A DNA stretch of 64,000 nt. Origin: Ornithinicoccus hortensis. GTDB taxonomy: Bacteria; Actinomycetota; Actinomycetes; Actinomycetales; Dermatophilaceae. The translations under genes were made by a program, and so were the position numbers. The notes beneath the pieces were generated by a model that ran no database searches, was not told the DNA's origin, and saw only the letters and a list, made by a program, of their open reading frames with translations. Positions 55,126 through 63,269 of this stretch are shown here, piece by piece (position 1 is the first letter of the stretch; the number at the start of each line of letters is the position of its first letter). Location: contig NZ_VFOP01000001.1 of the NCBI RefSeq assembly GCF_006716185.1, positions 744,001 to 808,000 of the forward strand. The letters run 5' to 3'.

Positions 55126-55142
55126 ACTGCGAAACTTACCCG

Positions 55143-55655
55143 GTGAGCGTTGGCAACACACCCGGTGCGCCCGGCGCGGACCTCCCCGCGTGGTCCGCGC
55201 AGGGGTATGCCGACTGGATGCGCGCCGCCCTCGGGGTCGCCGGGGAGGCGGGGTCCAGCGGGGACGTGCCGATCGGCGCCGTGGTCGTCGACGGCTCCGG
55301 CCGGGTGCTGGGCCGGGGGCGCAACGTGCGGGAGGCCGACCACGACCCGACCGGCCACGCCGAGGTCGTGGCGCTGCGCGAGGCCGGCGCGGCCCGCGGA
55401 AGCTGGCGCCTGGACGGCGCGAGCCTCGTGGTCACCCTCGAACCCTGCGCGATGTGCGCCGGCGCGGCCGTGCTGTCGCGGGTCGACCGGATCGTCTACG
55501 GCGCACCCGATCCCAAGGCCGGTGCGTGCGGCTCGGTGTGGGACCTGCCCCGCGACCGGCGGACGCTGCACCGGCCCGAGGTGGTCGCCGGAGTCCTGGA
55601 GCAGGAGTGCGCCGCACTGTTGCTGGATTTCTTCGGCCCGCACCGCCTCGGGTAA
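55143..55655 (+). CDS. tadA: tRNA(adenosine-34) deaminase
   Basis: A 170-residue zinc deaminase converting A34 to inosine in tRNA-Arg(ACG), which is also encoded in this window. Motifs: GHAEVVAL (zinc His and catalytic Glu) and EPCAMCAGA (zinc Cys pair). The N-terminus has a short extension; the start is GTG 55143. It diverges closely from upp and lies 11 bases before tRNA-Ser(CGA). Confidence 0.95.
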   Translation: MSVGNTPGAPGADLPAWSAQGYADWMRAALGVAGEAGSSGDVPIGAVVVDGSGRVLGRGRNVREADHDPTGHAEVVALREAGAARGSWRLDGASLVVTLEPCAMCAGAAVLSRVDRIVYGAPDPKAGACGSVWDLPRDRRTLHRPEVVAGVLEQECAALLLDFFGPHRLG

Positions 55656-55666
55656 CCTGCTGGGCG

Positions 55667-55755
55667 GTGGCGTGTCCGAGCGGCCTAAGGAGCACGCCTC
55701 GAAAGCGTGTGAGGGCGCAAGTCCTCCGTGGGTTCAAATCCCACCGCCACCGCCA
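55667..55755 (+). tRNA. tRNA-Ser (anticodon CGA)
   Basis: Class II tRNA of 89 bases: acceptor GGTGGCG / CGCCACC, anticodon stem CACGC...GCGTG with loop CTCGAAA, long variable arm, T arm GTGGGTTCAAATCCCAC, encoded CCA at 55753-55755. Confidence 0.94.
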
Positions 55756-55780
55756 GCCAGCCAGCCTGACCAGGCAAAAC

Positions 55781-55811
55781 GCCGGTCCTCCCCGAATCGG
55801 GGAGGACCGGC
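55781..55811 (+). terminator. Terminator after tRNA-Ser(CGA)
   Basis: GCCGGTCCTCCCC (55781-55793) pairs perfectly with GGGGAGGACCGGC (55799-55811) around GAATC, 25 bases after the tRNA. Confidence 0.82.
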
Positions 55812-56090
55812 TGTTCAGGTGCCCCACGGCGCCTGTGCCGACGCCTGTCTGCGGACCGTCTTTGCCCTCGCTCGCCGACGGACCCGCTCCGTTGCTGAAG
55901 AGATCGCCCGGGCCGCAGTCGGGCGTTCGCCGCACCTGGTCTCGGTAACCCCTGACCCGGGATCAGGGGTTACCAGGGCAACGTCAGGGTGCTCACCGAG
56001 TGCCGCCCCTCCCGCCCGGTGCAAGACTTGAGGAAAGCGGGGATCGCCTTAGCGCGCGGCTCGACCTGAGCCACCGACGGTGCCCGCGGG
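55812..56090. other. Intergenic region with a second hairpin
   Basis: I see no convincing gene here. GGTAACCCCTGA (55944-55955) and TCAGGGGTTACC (55963-55974) form a perfect 12-bp stem around a 7-base loop, of unknown role. From about 55985 to the DUF4342 start, the sequence is loosely similar to the region upstream of the second DUF4342 gene (for example GGGTGnTCACCGAGTG and a GGGGATCG block), so it probably carries the shared ancestral promoter. Confidence 0.45.
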
Positions 56091-56483
56091 ATGGATACCG
56101 TGACAGACCACGCAGGCCAGAGCGCCGGCCCGGGGCCCGAGGGGCAGCACCAGGGCGACACGTCCGACAGCAAGACCTGGTACGAGGAGTTCACCGTCTC
56201 CGGGGGCCAGGCGCTGGACAAGGTGAAGGAAGTCATCGCTGAGGGCAACGTCCGGCGGGTCTCCATCAAGAATAGCGACGGCAAGGTGCTCTTGGAGGTC
56301 CCGCTGACGGCCGGGGTGGCGGTCACCGCAGTCACGGCGATGATCGCCCCGGCCCTCGTGGCCATCGGAGCGGTCGCCGCCTTCGTCGCCCAGGTGACGA
56401 TCGGCGTGGAGCGGGAGCGTACGTCCCTGACGGGCGGCGAGGCTGCATCCGGTCCGGACGACGAGGCTTCACCCGCGGAGTAA
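56091..56483 (+). CDS. DUF4342 protein, copy 1
   Basis: A 130-residue protein with a polar N-terminus, a conserved core (TWYEEFTVSGGQALDKVKEV, IAEGNVRRVSIKNSDGKVLLEVPL) and a hydrophobic stretch (TAGVAVTAVTAMIAPALVAIGAVAAFVAQV) that could be one or two membrane helices. Its function is unknown; the family is widespread in Firmicutes and actinobacteria. A paralogue at 60704-61078 has a nearly identical core protein but many silent differences in DNA. It converges on a phosphoribosyltransferase gene, as does the paralogue. Confidence 0.8.
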   Translation: MDTVTDHAGQSAGPGPEGQHQGDTSDSKTWYEEFTVSGGQALDKVKEVIAEGNVRRVSIKNSDGKVLLEVPLTAGVAVTAVTAMIAPALVAIGAVAAFVAQVTIGVERERTSLTGGEAASGPDDEASPAE

Positions 56484-56520
56484 CCGCTCGTGATCGGGGG
56501 CTGGGTCGGCCCCCGGCCTG

Positions 56521-57234
56521 TTATCCCGTCGTCGACGGTGTGACGGGCGGGTCGGCGGACCAGGGGAAGACGATCCAGTCGTCGGTGCGGCGCCACACGT
56601 AGTCGGGCGCCACCACGCTGGGCGACTTGGCATACAGCACCGCGCTGCGGGTCTCGGCACCGTGCGACTGCAGGAGGTCGAGCACGAGGGCCAGGGTGTG
56701 GCCGGAGTCGGCGACGTCGTCGACCACGAGCAGCCGCTTGCCGTTGATGGAGTCGGTGTCCAGCATCGGGGCCAGCAGCACCGGGTCGGGCAGCGTCTCG
56801 TGCACGTCGGTGTAGAACTCGACGTTGATCGCGTCGGTGAGCTTGACCCCCTACGCGTAGGACAGGCCGCCCCCGGGGAGCAAGCCACCGCGGGCCACCG
56901 CGATCAGGATCTCGGGCTCGAAGCCGGAGTCCGCGACCTGCTGGGCGAGTTCGCGACAGGCGGTACCGAACAGGTCCCAGGTCAGTATTTCCTTCTCGGT
57001 GAGTGGCCCTGGGGGAGCGATCCCCAGGGGAACATGGCTTGGGTCTCCGCCTCGCCTGTCCCGAGCGGCCTCGAGGATCGATCGAACCCAGAGGGTCTTC
57101 TGCTCGGCGTAGCGCTCCTCGAGCGCAGAGGCGTATGCGGGCAAGTCCTCGCCGGCCAGGTGAGCAAATCTGGATCGCAGGCATAGGTTCCTCCGGCTCG
57201 CATCGACGGCCGCCTGGATGTCGTCACCCGTCAC
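56521..57234 (-). pseudogene. Phosphoribosyltransferase copy 1, fused and nonsense-mutated
   Basis: The C-terminal 160 codons match the intact paralogue at 61103-61612, with the PRPP loop LLVVDDVADSGHTL. Two things are wrong. TTG (Leu) in LSYALGVK has become TAG at 56853-56851, splitting the protein before the PRPP loop. Upstream of LTEKEILTWD the native start is replaced by about 75 codons of unrelated sequence (GDDIQAAVDASRRNLCLRSRF...) read in frame from GTG 57234. That GTG overlaps the end of the membrane-protein gene upstream, so the transferase was spliced into another operon before it was broken. Confidence 0.85.
56541..57004 (-). repeat. 464-bp duplicated segment, copy 1
   Basis: This segment aligns without gaps to 61123-61586 (constant offset 4,582). 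Counting by eye gives about 15 differences, near 97% identity. Identity ends sharply after ctcggtgagt at 57004/61586. Confidence 0.85.
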
Positions 57235-57628
57235 GCACCATGACCTCATTCCCAGACGTGTTGTCAATTAGCGGACGATCGCCAAGTGGCTCCTGCAAAC
57301 GGATGCTCACCACGTCAAGACAGTCACTGCCTCCGCTGCCCCCGAAAGTGTGCGTCGAAACGACGGCTACTTCAACACGTTGACTATCTTCGCTCAGTAG
57401 CTCGAGCTCTGGCTCGGCCCCACATGTGTCCACAAACAGTTCAAGACGATTCGGCTCAGGCTGTATCGCATCAACGATTTCCACCTGATCCCGCCACGAA
57501 ACACCGCGCTGCATTAGGATGAAGAACACGGCGATGAGAGCAACAAGAACGACAACCACAATCAGCCATACCCACCTTCGTCTTCGCGGCGTGTGAGTGG
57601 CTTCCGTGGTGAGCTGAAGAGCGGGCAT
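57224..57628 (-). CDS. Hypothetical membrane-anchored protein
   Basis: A 134-residue protein with a basic N-terminus, one helix (WVWLIVVVVLVALIAVFFILM, about 19-39) and an exterior domain of about 90 residues with two Cys. Its ATG overlaps the stop of the upstream gene (TAATG). The base composition is clearly less GC-rich than the surroundings and codon choice is relaxed, which suggests transfer. Not recognised. Confidence 0.7.
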   Translation of the reverse strand: MPALQLTTEATHTPRRRRWVWLIVVVVLVALIAVFFILMQRGVSWRDQVEIVDAIQPEPNRLELFVDTCGAEPELELLSEDSQRVEVAVVSTHTFGGSGGSDCLDVVSIRLQEPLGDRPLIDNTSGNEVMVRDG

Positions 57629-58020
57629 TAGTTTGTCGCTACCCAGATGCCGAGTGCATTATCCATTCGGTCAGACCGCGAAAAAGCATGCTCAACATCA
57701 ACGATCTCAGCATCGGAGAACGAGTCAGGGTCAGTCTCTCGGAGCTCCGAGATGAGCAGCGAGAAGTTGTCGTCCCAAGCCGACCGAATCAACTCCTCAA
57801 GTGGTGTGCCAGTGAGGTCAGCCGCCTTCTCCAGCTGTCTCATGTCCACGGCACTTAATCCGTCACTGATCTGCGCCGCAGGAACGTCTGTCACCTCGTG
57901 TGTCGAGGTAGAAATGTTGATCGTATTTACCTCGCCGACTGACGCCGGAGCGACCGGCAAGAGAAGGCCGCACATGAGCGCCCCAGCCGCACCTGCCTTG
58001 GATAACCGCCAACCCGCCAT
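57628..58020 (-). CDS. Hypothetical secreted protein
   Basis: A 130-residue protein with a signal peptide (LSKAGAAGALMCGLLLPVAPASVG; cleavage near residue 29) and an acidic helical mature part (LSAVDMRQLEKAADLTG, LISELRETDPDSFSDAEIVDVEHAF). AAGGAG lies 6 bases before the ATG. It is first in an operon with the membrane protein and the fused transferase. It has the same lowered GC content, with a TAA stop rare in this window. Unknown function. Confidence 0.7.
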   Translation of the reverse strand: MAGWRLSKAGAAGALMCGLLLPVAPASVGEVNTINISTSTHEVTDVPAAQISDGLSAVDMRQLEKAADLTGTPLEELIRSAWDDNFSLLISELRETDPDSFSDAEIVDVEHAFSRSDRMDNALGIWVATN

Positions 58021-58118
58021 GGGAACTCCTTACCCACCTGCATGCTGCAGAACGTTAACCAAGTAGGGTATCATGACCTTGGGTGAGCAGCAAGGAGCCG
58101 TTGACTCATCGGTTGACT

Positions 58119-58126
58119 CGTTATAA
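58119..58126. repeat. Target-site duplication, left
   Basis: CGTTATAA directly precedes the left end of the ISL3 element and recurs exactly at 59564-59571. Eight bases is the usual ISL3 duplication length. Confidence 0.92.
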
Positions 58127-59563
58127 GGCTCTTCGCAGTTAGGGGTGTAGTTGGGGTCTGAATCCGCCGGTCTCGAGTAGGGCGCGGGCTATATAGTTGG
58201 TGAGGTTGCGGAAGCCGAGGGCGAGGCCTCGTAGGTGTTCGAGGCGGCCGTTGATCGCTTCGGTGGGTCCGTTGCTGGTGTGGGGCCGGTCGAAGTAGGC
58301 CAGGACGTCTTCGGCGCGGCGGGACAGGGTGCGCCCGACCCGGCGTAGCTCCTCCAAGCCCGCCGGGACGCCCTGGCGGACGGACTCGATGACCGCGCAC
58401 ATCCTCTCTCGGCCCTTGGCTCGGTCGGGCTCGCGGTAGGCGGCGACCATCCGCTGATAGATGCCCCAGGTGGCTTCGACCGCGACGTGCTCCTCGGCCG
58501 CGAAGAGTTTGTCCAGGCGGGCGGTCTGTTTTGGCGGTGAGCAGGTCGGCGCCGGTGTGCAGGGTGCGTCGGGCGGAGTAGAGCGGGTCGCCCTTGCGGC
58601 CGCGGTGCCCGCAGGTCTGCTGCTGGACTCGGCGGCGGCAGTCGTCCATCGCCTCCCCGGCCAGCTGGACTACGTGGAACGGATCCATGACGCTGACCGC
58701 GTCGGGCAGTTCCTCGGTGGTGGCCGTTTTGAAGCCGGAGAACCCGTCCATGGCCACGACCTGGATGTTGTCGCGCCAGGCCTGGTCCCGGGTCGTCTAG
58801 CCAGGTCTTGAACGCCTGCTTGGAGCGTCCTTCGACCATGTCCAGCAGGCGGGCTGGTCCGGTTCCATCGCGCACCGGGGTGAGGTCGATGATGACGGTG
58901 ACGTACTTGTCGCCCTTGCGGGTGTGCCGCCAACAGTGTTCGTCGACCCCGAGGACGGCGACGCCGTCGAGGCGGTGCGAGTCGTTGATCAGGACTCGTT
59001 TGCCCTCGGCCAGGACGGCATCGTTGGCGGTGTGCCAGGACACCCCGAGGCCCTCGGCGACGCGGGCCATGGATAGGTGCTGGACCACGATCCCGACCAG
59101 TGCCCAGGTCAGCCCGCCCCGGGAGAGCTTCGCCCGCGGCTCCGCTGCCTTGGTGGTGTCTTAACGCCACACGTGGCCGCACTCGGTGCAGCGATACCGG
59201 CGGACGGTGATCAGCAGCGTGGTGGGACGCCACCCGAAAGGTGCGTGCGCCAGCATGCGGATCACGGTGTCTCTCGGCACGCCCTGGCAGCCGCATCGTC
59301 GGCACCAGTCGTCGGGGTCCACCACGCGGCAGGCCAGCACCGCCCGGTCGGGCTCCAGGAGCTGGCCGGTGATCTCCAGACCGAGGTCCTCCAGGCGGGT
59401 GAAGGTCGTCAGGTCGGGGCGCGTGAATGTAACGTCGGGCACGTCGAGGTCTTCGGGTGGGCGGTGTAGGAACCTCCATCTTCGGAAGACCTCGACCCTC
59501 ACCCCGGCACCGACGCGCCGACCCCAGATCCGCTCACGACTACACCCTCATCTGCGAAGAGCC
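58127..59563 (-). mobile_element. ISL3-family insertion sequence (1,437 bp), inactivated
   Basis: Terminal inverted repeats of 24 bp lie at 58127-58150 and 59540-59563. Both begin GGCTCTTCGCAG, the ISL3 hallmark, and match at 21 of 24 positions. They are flanked by a perfect CGTTATAA target duplication. The single transposase gene runs right to left and carries three lesions, so the element can move only if a transposase is supplied in trans. Confidence 0.93.
58139..59502 (-). pseudogene. ISL3 transposase, one nonsense and two frameshift mutations
   Basis: The N-terminal zinc-finger region (RVVDPDDWCRRCGCQG, RRYRCTECGHVW) ends at TAA 59163-59161, where CAA is expected (VWR-Q-DTTKAAEPRAKLSR continues in frame). 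The catalytic core follows (VLGVDEHCWRHTRKGDKYVTVIIDLTPVRDGTG is its start). One extra base near 58790 shifts KTWLDD... out of VVAMDGFSGFKT, and one extra A in AAAA (58529-58532) shifts LLTAK out of QTARLDKLFAAEEH. The C-terminal piece with SNGPTEAINGRLEHLRG reaches the right stop in the terminal repeat. Confidence 0.9.
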
Positions 59564-59571
59564 CGTTATAA
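59564..59571. repeat. Target-site duplication, right
   Basis: Second copy of CGTTATAA, directly after the right terminal repeat of the ISL3 element. Confidence 0.92.
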
Positions 59572-59699
59572 GCCTAAGCGTACAGATGCAGTTACCAGAA
59601 CGATGGAGGGCCAACGGAGCTGCCCGCCGCCGTGGACGTTCGTCGAGGCCAGCCATGCACAACGTCGCCCGCCAACTCCGACCATCGCGATCAACGGCA

Positions 59700-60080
59700 C
59701 CACGCAGGCTTTCCGGCCCGCGATCAGGCCCGACCTGCAAGCCACCCTCGACGCAATCCACGGCTCGGAACTCACCAGGGGCAACGTGTCGACCGGGACG
59801 CAGATCCACGAGACGTTGGCAGGCTTGGGTATGCAGTTTGAGCCCCGGGCCGCAGACGATCTCGTTGAGCCGGCGGACCTCATCGAGTTGGCTCAGGGGC
59901 ACCCCGGCACCCCGCACGTGGGATCGAGCCCGCCACCCCCTCACCTCAACCCTTTCCATGGCAGATGCCCTCATCCTGGCGACGGCGCAGCGTCTAGAGC
60001 TACCCGCGCTGACTTGTGATGGGTACTGGCGCGAGCTTGCCGAGCAGAGGCTGCTGACGGTTAAGGTGTTGGACTTCTAG
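59700..60080 (+). pseudogene. Remnant of a PIN-domain (VapC-like) toxin
   Basis: The last 40 codons read LSMADALILATAQRLELPALTCDGYWRELAEQ, the C-terminal signature of PIN-domain ribonucleases (SxxDA...T.D). Just upstream, in another frame, GNVSTGTQIHETLAGLGMQFEPRAADDLVEPADLIELAQ resembles the PIN middle part, and the two join across a frameshift near 59915-59945. The N-terminal DASAL-type motif and any antitoxin gene are missing. The rest of 59572-59700 shows nothing I can support. Confidence 0.45.
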
Positions 60081-60148
60081 GGGAGGAGCCAGCGACGCCC
60101 ACCGGCCGAGTGCGTCGGCGGGTGGGCGTCAGGTGGTGGGACGGTGGG

Positions 60149-60421
60149 TCAGGCCTTGCCGCGTCCGGTGACGAGCTTGACCAGGAACAGCAGGATGCAG
60201 GCACCCAGGATCGCGGTGAGGAAGCTGAAGAAGTAGCCCGCCCCCTCGATGTCTACGCCCAGTGCGCCCAGCAGGAAACCACCCAGGAACGCGCCGACGA
60301 CGCCGACGACGATGTTCAGGAAGATGCCCTGTTGCGCGTCCGTGCCCATGAACTTGCTGGCGATCCAACCGGCCAGGCCTCCGATGACGATCCAGGCGAT
60401 CCAGCCAACTTCTGCACCCAT
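60149..60421 (-). CDS. YeaQ/YmgE (GlsB) family membrane protein
   Basis: A 90-residue protein with three hydrophobic Gly-rich helices (IAWIVIGGLAGWIASKFM, GIFLNIVVGVVGAFLGGFLLGALG, YFFSFLTAILGACILLFLVKL), the transglycosylase-associated/GlsB family pattern linked to general stress response. AGAGGAG lies before the ATG. The 282 bases to its right hold only the upstream region of the DUF4342 gene. Confidence 0.9.
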   Translation of the reverse strand: MGAEVGWIAWIVIGGLAGWIASKFMGTDAQQGIFLNIVVGVVGAFLGGFLLGALGVDIEGAGYFFSFLTAILGACILLFLVKLVTGRGKA

Positions 60422-60703
60422 TGCGATGCTCCTCTCACGACTGTTACTCGCGGCTGCTGCCGCGACCGGCGACCGAGCCTACGTGGGGGAGAGGAAGGTA
60501 TCCAGCCGAGAGGTGACCGGCGGGTCGGTCGTGCTCCGGTCGGGACGCCCACCCCGGGTCGGACCAGGGTCGTCTCCCGGGGGAGTCAGGGTGATCACCG
60601 AGTGATCGGCGCCGCGGTGCCTGCCAGACTCGGATCAGTGGGGATCGTCTCCCGCGGTCGGCTCGACCGGAGTCGCCGACGATCCCCACGGGAAGAGCAG
60701 ATC

Positions 60704-61078
60704 GTGAGCTTTCAGTCAGCTGACAACACGGACCGAGGGGCCGAGGGCCGGACCACCGATGACGCTGCGTCCGGGAAGACCTGGTACGAGGAGTTCACCG
60801 TGTCCGGTGGGCAGGCACTCGACAAGGTCAAGGAGCTGATCGCCGAAGGTAACGTCCGGCGGCTGTTCATCAAGAACAGCGACGGCAGGGTGTTGCTCGA
60901 GGTCCCGCTGACCGCGGGCGTGGCGGTCACTGCCGTCACTGCGGTCATTGCGCCCGCGCTGGTCGCGGTCGGTGCCGTCGCCGCGTTCCTCGCCCAGGTG
61001 ACCATCGGGGTAGAGCGGGTCCGCCCGCAGCTCGAGGGCACCCCGGAGAGCGGCGGCGACGGACCCCAGGACGGGTGA
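60704..61078 (+). CDS. DUF4342 protein, copy 2
   Basis: A 124-residue paralogue of the protein at 56091-56483. The core TWYEEFTVSGGQALDKVKEL...IKNSDGRVLLEVPLTAGVAV is nearly unchanged, while N- and C-termini differ. The GTG at 60704 follows GAAGAG by about 7 bases. It converges on the intact phosphoribosyltransferase. Paralogous upstream sequence extends about 120 bases. Function unknown. Confidence 0.82.
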   Translation: MSFQSADNTDRGAEGRTTDDAASGKTWYEEFTVSGGQALDKVKELIAEGNVRRLFIKNSDGRVLLEVPLTAGVAVTAVTAVIAPALVAVGAVAAFLAQVTIGVERVRPQLEGTPESGGDGPQDG

Positions 61079-61102
61079 CTGCCGTGGCCGGGGAGGACCC
61101 GG

Positions 61103-61612
61103 TCAGGCCCCGGCCCCGGGCGTGACCGGCGGCTCGGCCGACCAGGGAAAGACGATCCAGTCGTCGGTGCGGCGCCACACGTAGTCGGGCGCCACCACGC
61201 TGGGCGACTTGGCATACAGCACCGCGCTGCGGGTCTCGGCGCCGTGGGACTGCAGGAGGTCGAGCACGAGGGCGAGGGTGCGGCCGGAGTCGGCCACGTC
61301 GTCGACCACGAGCAGCCGCTTGCCGTTGATGGAGTCGGTGTCCAGCATCGGGGCCAGCAGCACCGGGTCGGGCAGCGTCTCGTGCACGTCGGTGTAGAAC
61401 TCGACGTTGATCGCGTCGGTGAGCTTGACCCCCAACGCGTAGGACAGGCCGCCCCCGGGTAGCAACCCACCGCGGGCCACCGCGATCAGGATCTCTGGCT
61501 CGAAGCCGGAGTCCGCGACCTGCTGGGCGAGCTCGCGACAGGCGGTCCCGAACAGGTCCCAGGTCAGTATTTCCTTCTCGGTGAGTTCCGCCGAGTCCGC
61601 GTGGTAGGCCAT
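61103..61612 (-). CDS. Phosphoribosyltransferase, intact copy
   Basis: A 169-residue purine-type phosphoribosyltransferase. The N-terminal LTWDLFGTACRELAQQVADSGFEPEILIAVARGGLLPGGGLSYALG is family typical and split across two helices and a strand, and the PRPP loop is LLVVDDVADSGRTLAL. The C-terminal DYVWRRTDDWIVFPWS resembles Gpt/hypoxanthine-guanine types. The start is ATG 61612 (GTG 61615 is possible). It converges on DUF4342 copy 2. It is the functional counterpart of the broken copy at 56521-57234. Confidence 0.88.
   Translation of the reverse strand: MAYHADSAELTEKEILTWDLFGTACRELAQQVADSGFEPEILIAVARGGLLPGGGLSYALGVKLTDAINVEFYTDVHETLPDPVLLAPMLDTDSINGKRLLVVDDVADSGRTLALVLDLLQSHGAETRSAVLYAKSPSVVAPDYVWRRTDDWIVFPWSAEPPVTPGAGA
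61123..61586 (-). repeat. 464-bp duplicated segment, copy 2
   Basis: Near-identical partner of 56541-57004, within the intact phosphoribosyltransferase gene. Confidence 0.85.
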
Positions 61613-61722
61613 CACCCGGTGAGCCTACCGGCACGGCGCCGGTGATGTCCCGCCCTCGGGTTCGGCGACCGGACCTCGTCCGCCGCCGGGAGCGGATTCC
61701 CTCGTGGCTGCGTCCGAGCGAC

Positions 61723-62856
61723 ATGGGACGACGACACGATGCCCTGCGGAGGGCCGCGGCGGTGGCGATGGCGGCCCTGCTCGCGGCCTGCAGCGAACGG
61801 GCCGCTCAGCCTGCGCAGCCCGGGCCGATCGGAGAGCCGCAGGTGGTGACCCTCGGCGCGGGAGAGTCCTTCGTCGCCGTGTCGCCCTCGGGCGAGGAGC
61901 TGGTCACCGCCATGGAGCCGACCGTCCCCGACGGGGCGGACGACTGGGTCCGCGAGTTCTGCATCCGGACCGGCCCCGGGTATGCCGAGGCGACCTGCAC
62001 CGACACCGGCCGCTACGGTGTCGGCACGTGGGACGCGACGTGGAACGCCGACGGGTCCAAGCTCGCCTTCGTCCAGCCCGGCAGCCGGAACAGCCAAGGT
62101 GTCCAGGACGTGGTCTGGGTCCTTGACCTGGCTACCGGCGCGGCCGAGCCGGTGACGCCGGAGGAGTGGATCGCGGATACCCCGGACCTGGCCTGGGCGG
62201 GGGACGGACGGTTGCTCTACACGTGGGCCACGGACGCCCGGACCGAGCTGAGGACCCTCGACGTCGACGGGCCGACCGGCGAGCCGGAGACCGTCGCGAC
62301 GCTGGAGGAGGTCGAGGTCCGGGGCCTGTTCGTGGTGGATGGTGTCCCGTGGGTGGCCGGTGAGGTGCGCGAGGGGGAGTCGGCCACGAGAGCGGGGTTG
62401 TATGCCGTGTCGGACGGAGTGTCGGGGGCCCCGGCCGATCTCCGACCGGTCCTGGAACACAGCCCCGACGAGAGCCTGGTCGGGCTGTCACCGGACGGCG
62501 CCCGCGCGGTGGTGCAGGGATGGGACACCCACTTCGCCGTCCCGCCGGAGGTGCACGACCTCGCGACGGGCGAGCGCACCAGGATCAATGCCGACGGTGG
62601 CCCGGAGGAGGCGGTCGCCGCCGTGGCGTTCGGGCCAGACGGGCACGATCGGCTGGTGTCCGTGTCCTACGACGGCGTCGGCACCAGTATCTCCCTGTTC
62701 GACGAGGACCTGGACCTGGTCGGCGAGCGGTGGATCGACCGCGCCGAGCGGACCTACTACTACAACGGGGTCGGCCTCACCGACCGTGGGATCACGGTGG
62801 TCAGCAGCACCGACGGACAACCGCAGCAGGTGCTGGTCTTCCCGATCGGGGGCTGA
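61723..62856 (+). CDS. Beta-propeller-like lipoprotein
   Basis: A 377-residue exported lipoprotein. The signal ends with lipobox AALLAAC (Cys near residue 23). The mature protein has repeated TolB/WD-like blades (WDATWNADGSKLAFVQPG, TPDLAWAGDGRLLYTW, LVGLSPDGARAVVQGW, VAFGPDGHDRLVSVSYD). It probably binds a ligand or protein at the envelope; no catalytic motif is seen. The ATG at 61723 is set by the signal peptide; there is no good ribosome site. It diverges from the phosphoribosyltransferase. Confidence 0.85.
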   Translation: MGRRHDALRRAAAVAMAALLAACSERAAQPAQPGPIGEPQVVTLGAGESFVAVSPSGEELVTAMEPTVPDGADDWVREFCIRTGPGYAEATCTDTGRYGVGTWDATWNADGSKLAFVQPGSRNSQGVQDVVWVLDLATGAAEPVTPEEWIADTPDLAWAGDGRLLYTWATDARTELRTLDVDGPTGEPETVATLEEVEVRGLFVVDGVPWVAGEVREGESATRAGLYAVSDGVSGAPADLRPVLEHSPDESLVGLSPDGARAVVQGWDTHFAVPPEVHDLATGERTRINADGGPEEAVAAVAFGPDGHDRLVSVSYDGVGTSISLFDEDLDLVGERWIDRAERTYYYNGVGLTDRGITVVSSTDGQPQQVLVFPIGG

Positions 62857-62893
62857 ACACCCGACGGTCCGGCGGACCCGACGGGGAGTGCGG

Positions 62894-63058
62894 TCAGCGC
62901 TGGCGGCTGAGCATCTCCAACAGTTCGTTGCGCACGTGCTGCGGACGGGCGGCCAGCTCCTTGCGCAGCTGGGCGTCCTGACGGCGCTCGCGCCACGTGA
63001 GGCGGGCGCTGGCCGGGGCGTCGGTGCGGGGGCGGGGCTGGGTGAGACGGGGTCCCAT
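62894..63058 (-). CDS. Small basic hypothetical protein (54 residues)
   Basis: A basic Arg-rich protein with a predicted helix in the second half (TWRERRQDAQLRKELAARPQHVRNELLEMLSRQR is one long helix pair). GAGGAA precedes the ATG at 63058. It resembles short actinobacterial proteins of unknown function; not recognised further. The 160 bases to its right up to the terminator show no gene. Confidence 0.6.
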   Translation of the reverse strand: MGPRLTQPRPRTDAPASARLTWRERRQDAQLRKELAARPQHVRNELLEMLSRQR

Positions 63059-63219
63059 GGGGGCTGTTCCTCGGTGTCGGAGCGGGTATACGAAAAGGCG
63101 CCGGGTGGCAGAACCAAAAACGGCTCCACTGCCCGACGCATCCTCGTCAACGCCCGCGCGGCTGCCGGTCTTCCCGGGTGTAGCGCACCTCACACCAGGG
63201 AGCCGCTGTCGTGCCCGTC

Positions 63220-63253
63220 CGGCCCGGCCCACCGGGTGCGGTGGGCCGGGCCG
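63220..63253 (-). terminator. Terminator of the cell-wall-binding gene
   Basis: CGGCCCGGCCCACC (63220-63233) and GGTGGGCCGGGCCG (63240-63253) form a 14-bp perfect stem around GGGTGC, 17 bases past the stop of the gene at 63270. Confidence 0.82.
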
Positions 63254-63269
63254 ACGTGGTCCGGTGCAG

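Noticed and set aside
55944-55974. Riboswitch upstream of DUF4342
   Set aside because: There is only one simple hairpin, with no known aptamer elements and no counterpart at the second copy, so I list it as an unassigned hairpin.
55815-56031. Short open frames on both strands between tRNA-Ser and DUF4342
   Set aside because: They overlap a perfect hairpin, have no ribosome site, and the translations are repetitive Arg/Ala/Pro strings.
57003-57234. Independent small gene upstream of the broken transferase
   Set aside because: The frame has no stop of its own before joining the transferase frame and matches no family I recognise; it is treated as part of the fusion pseudogene.
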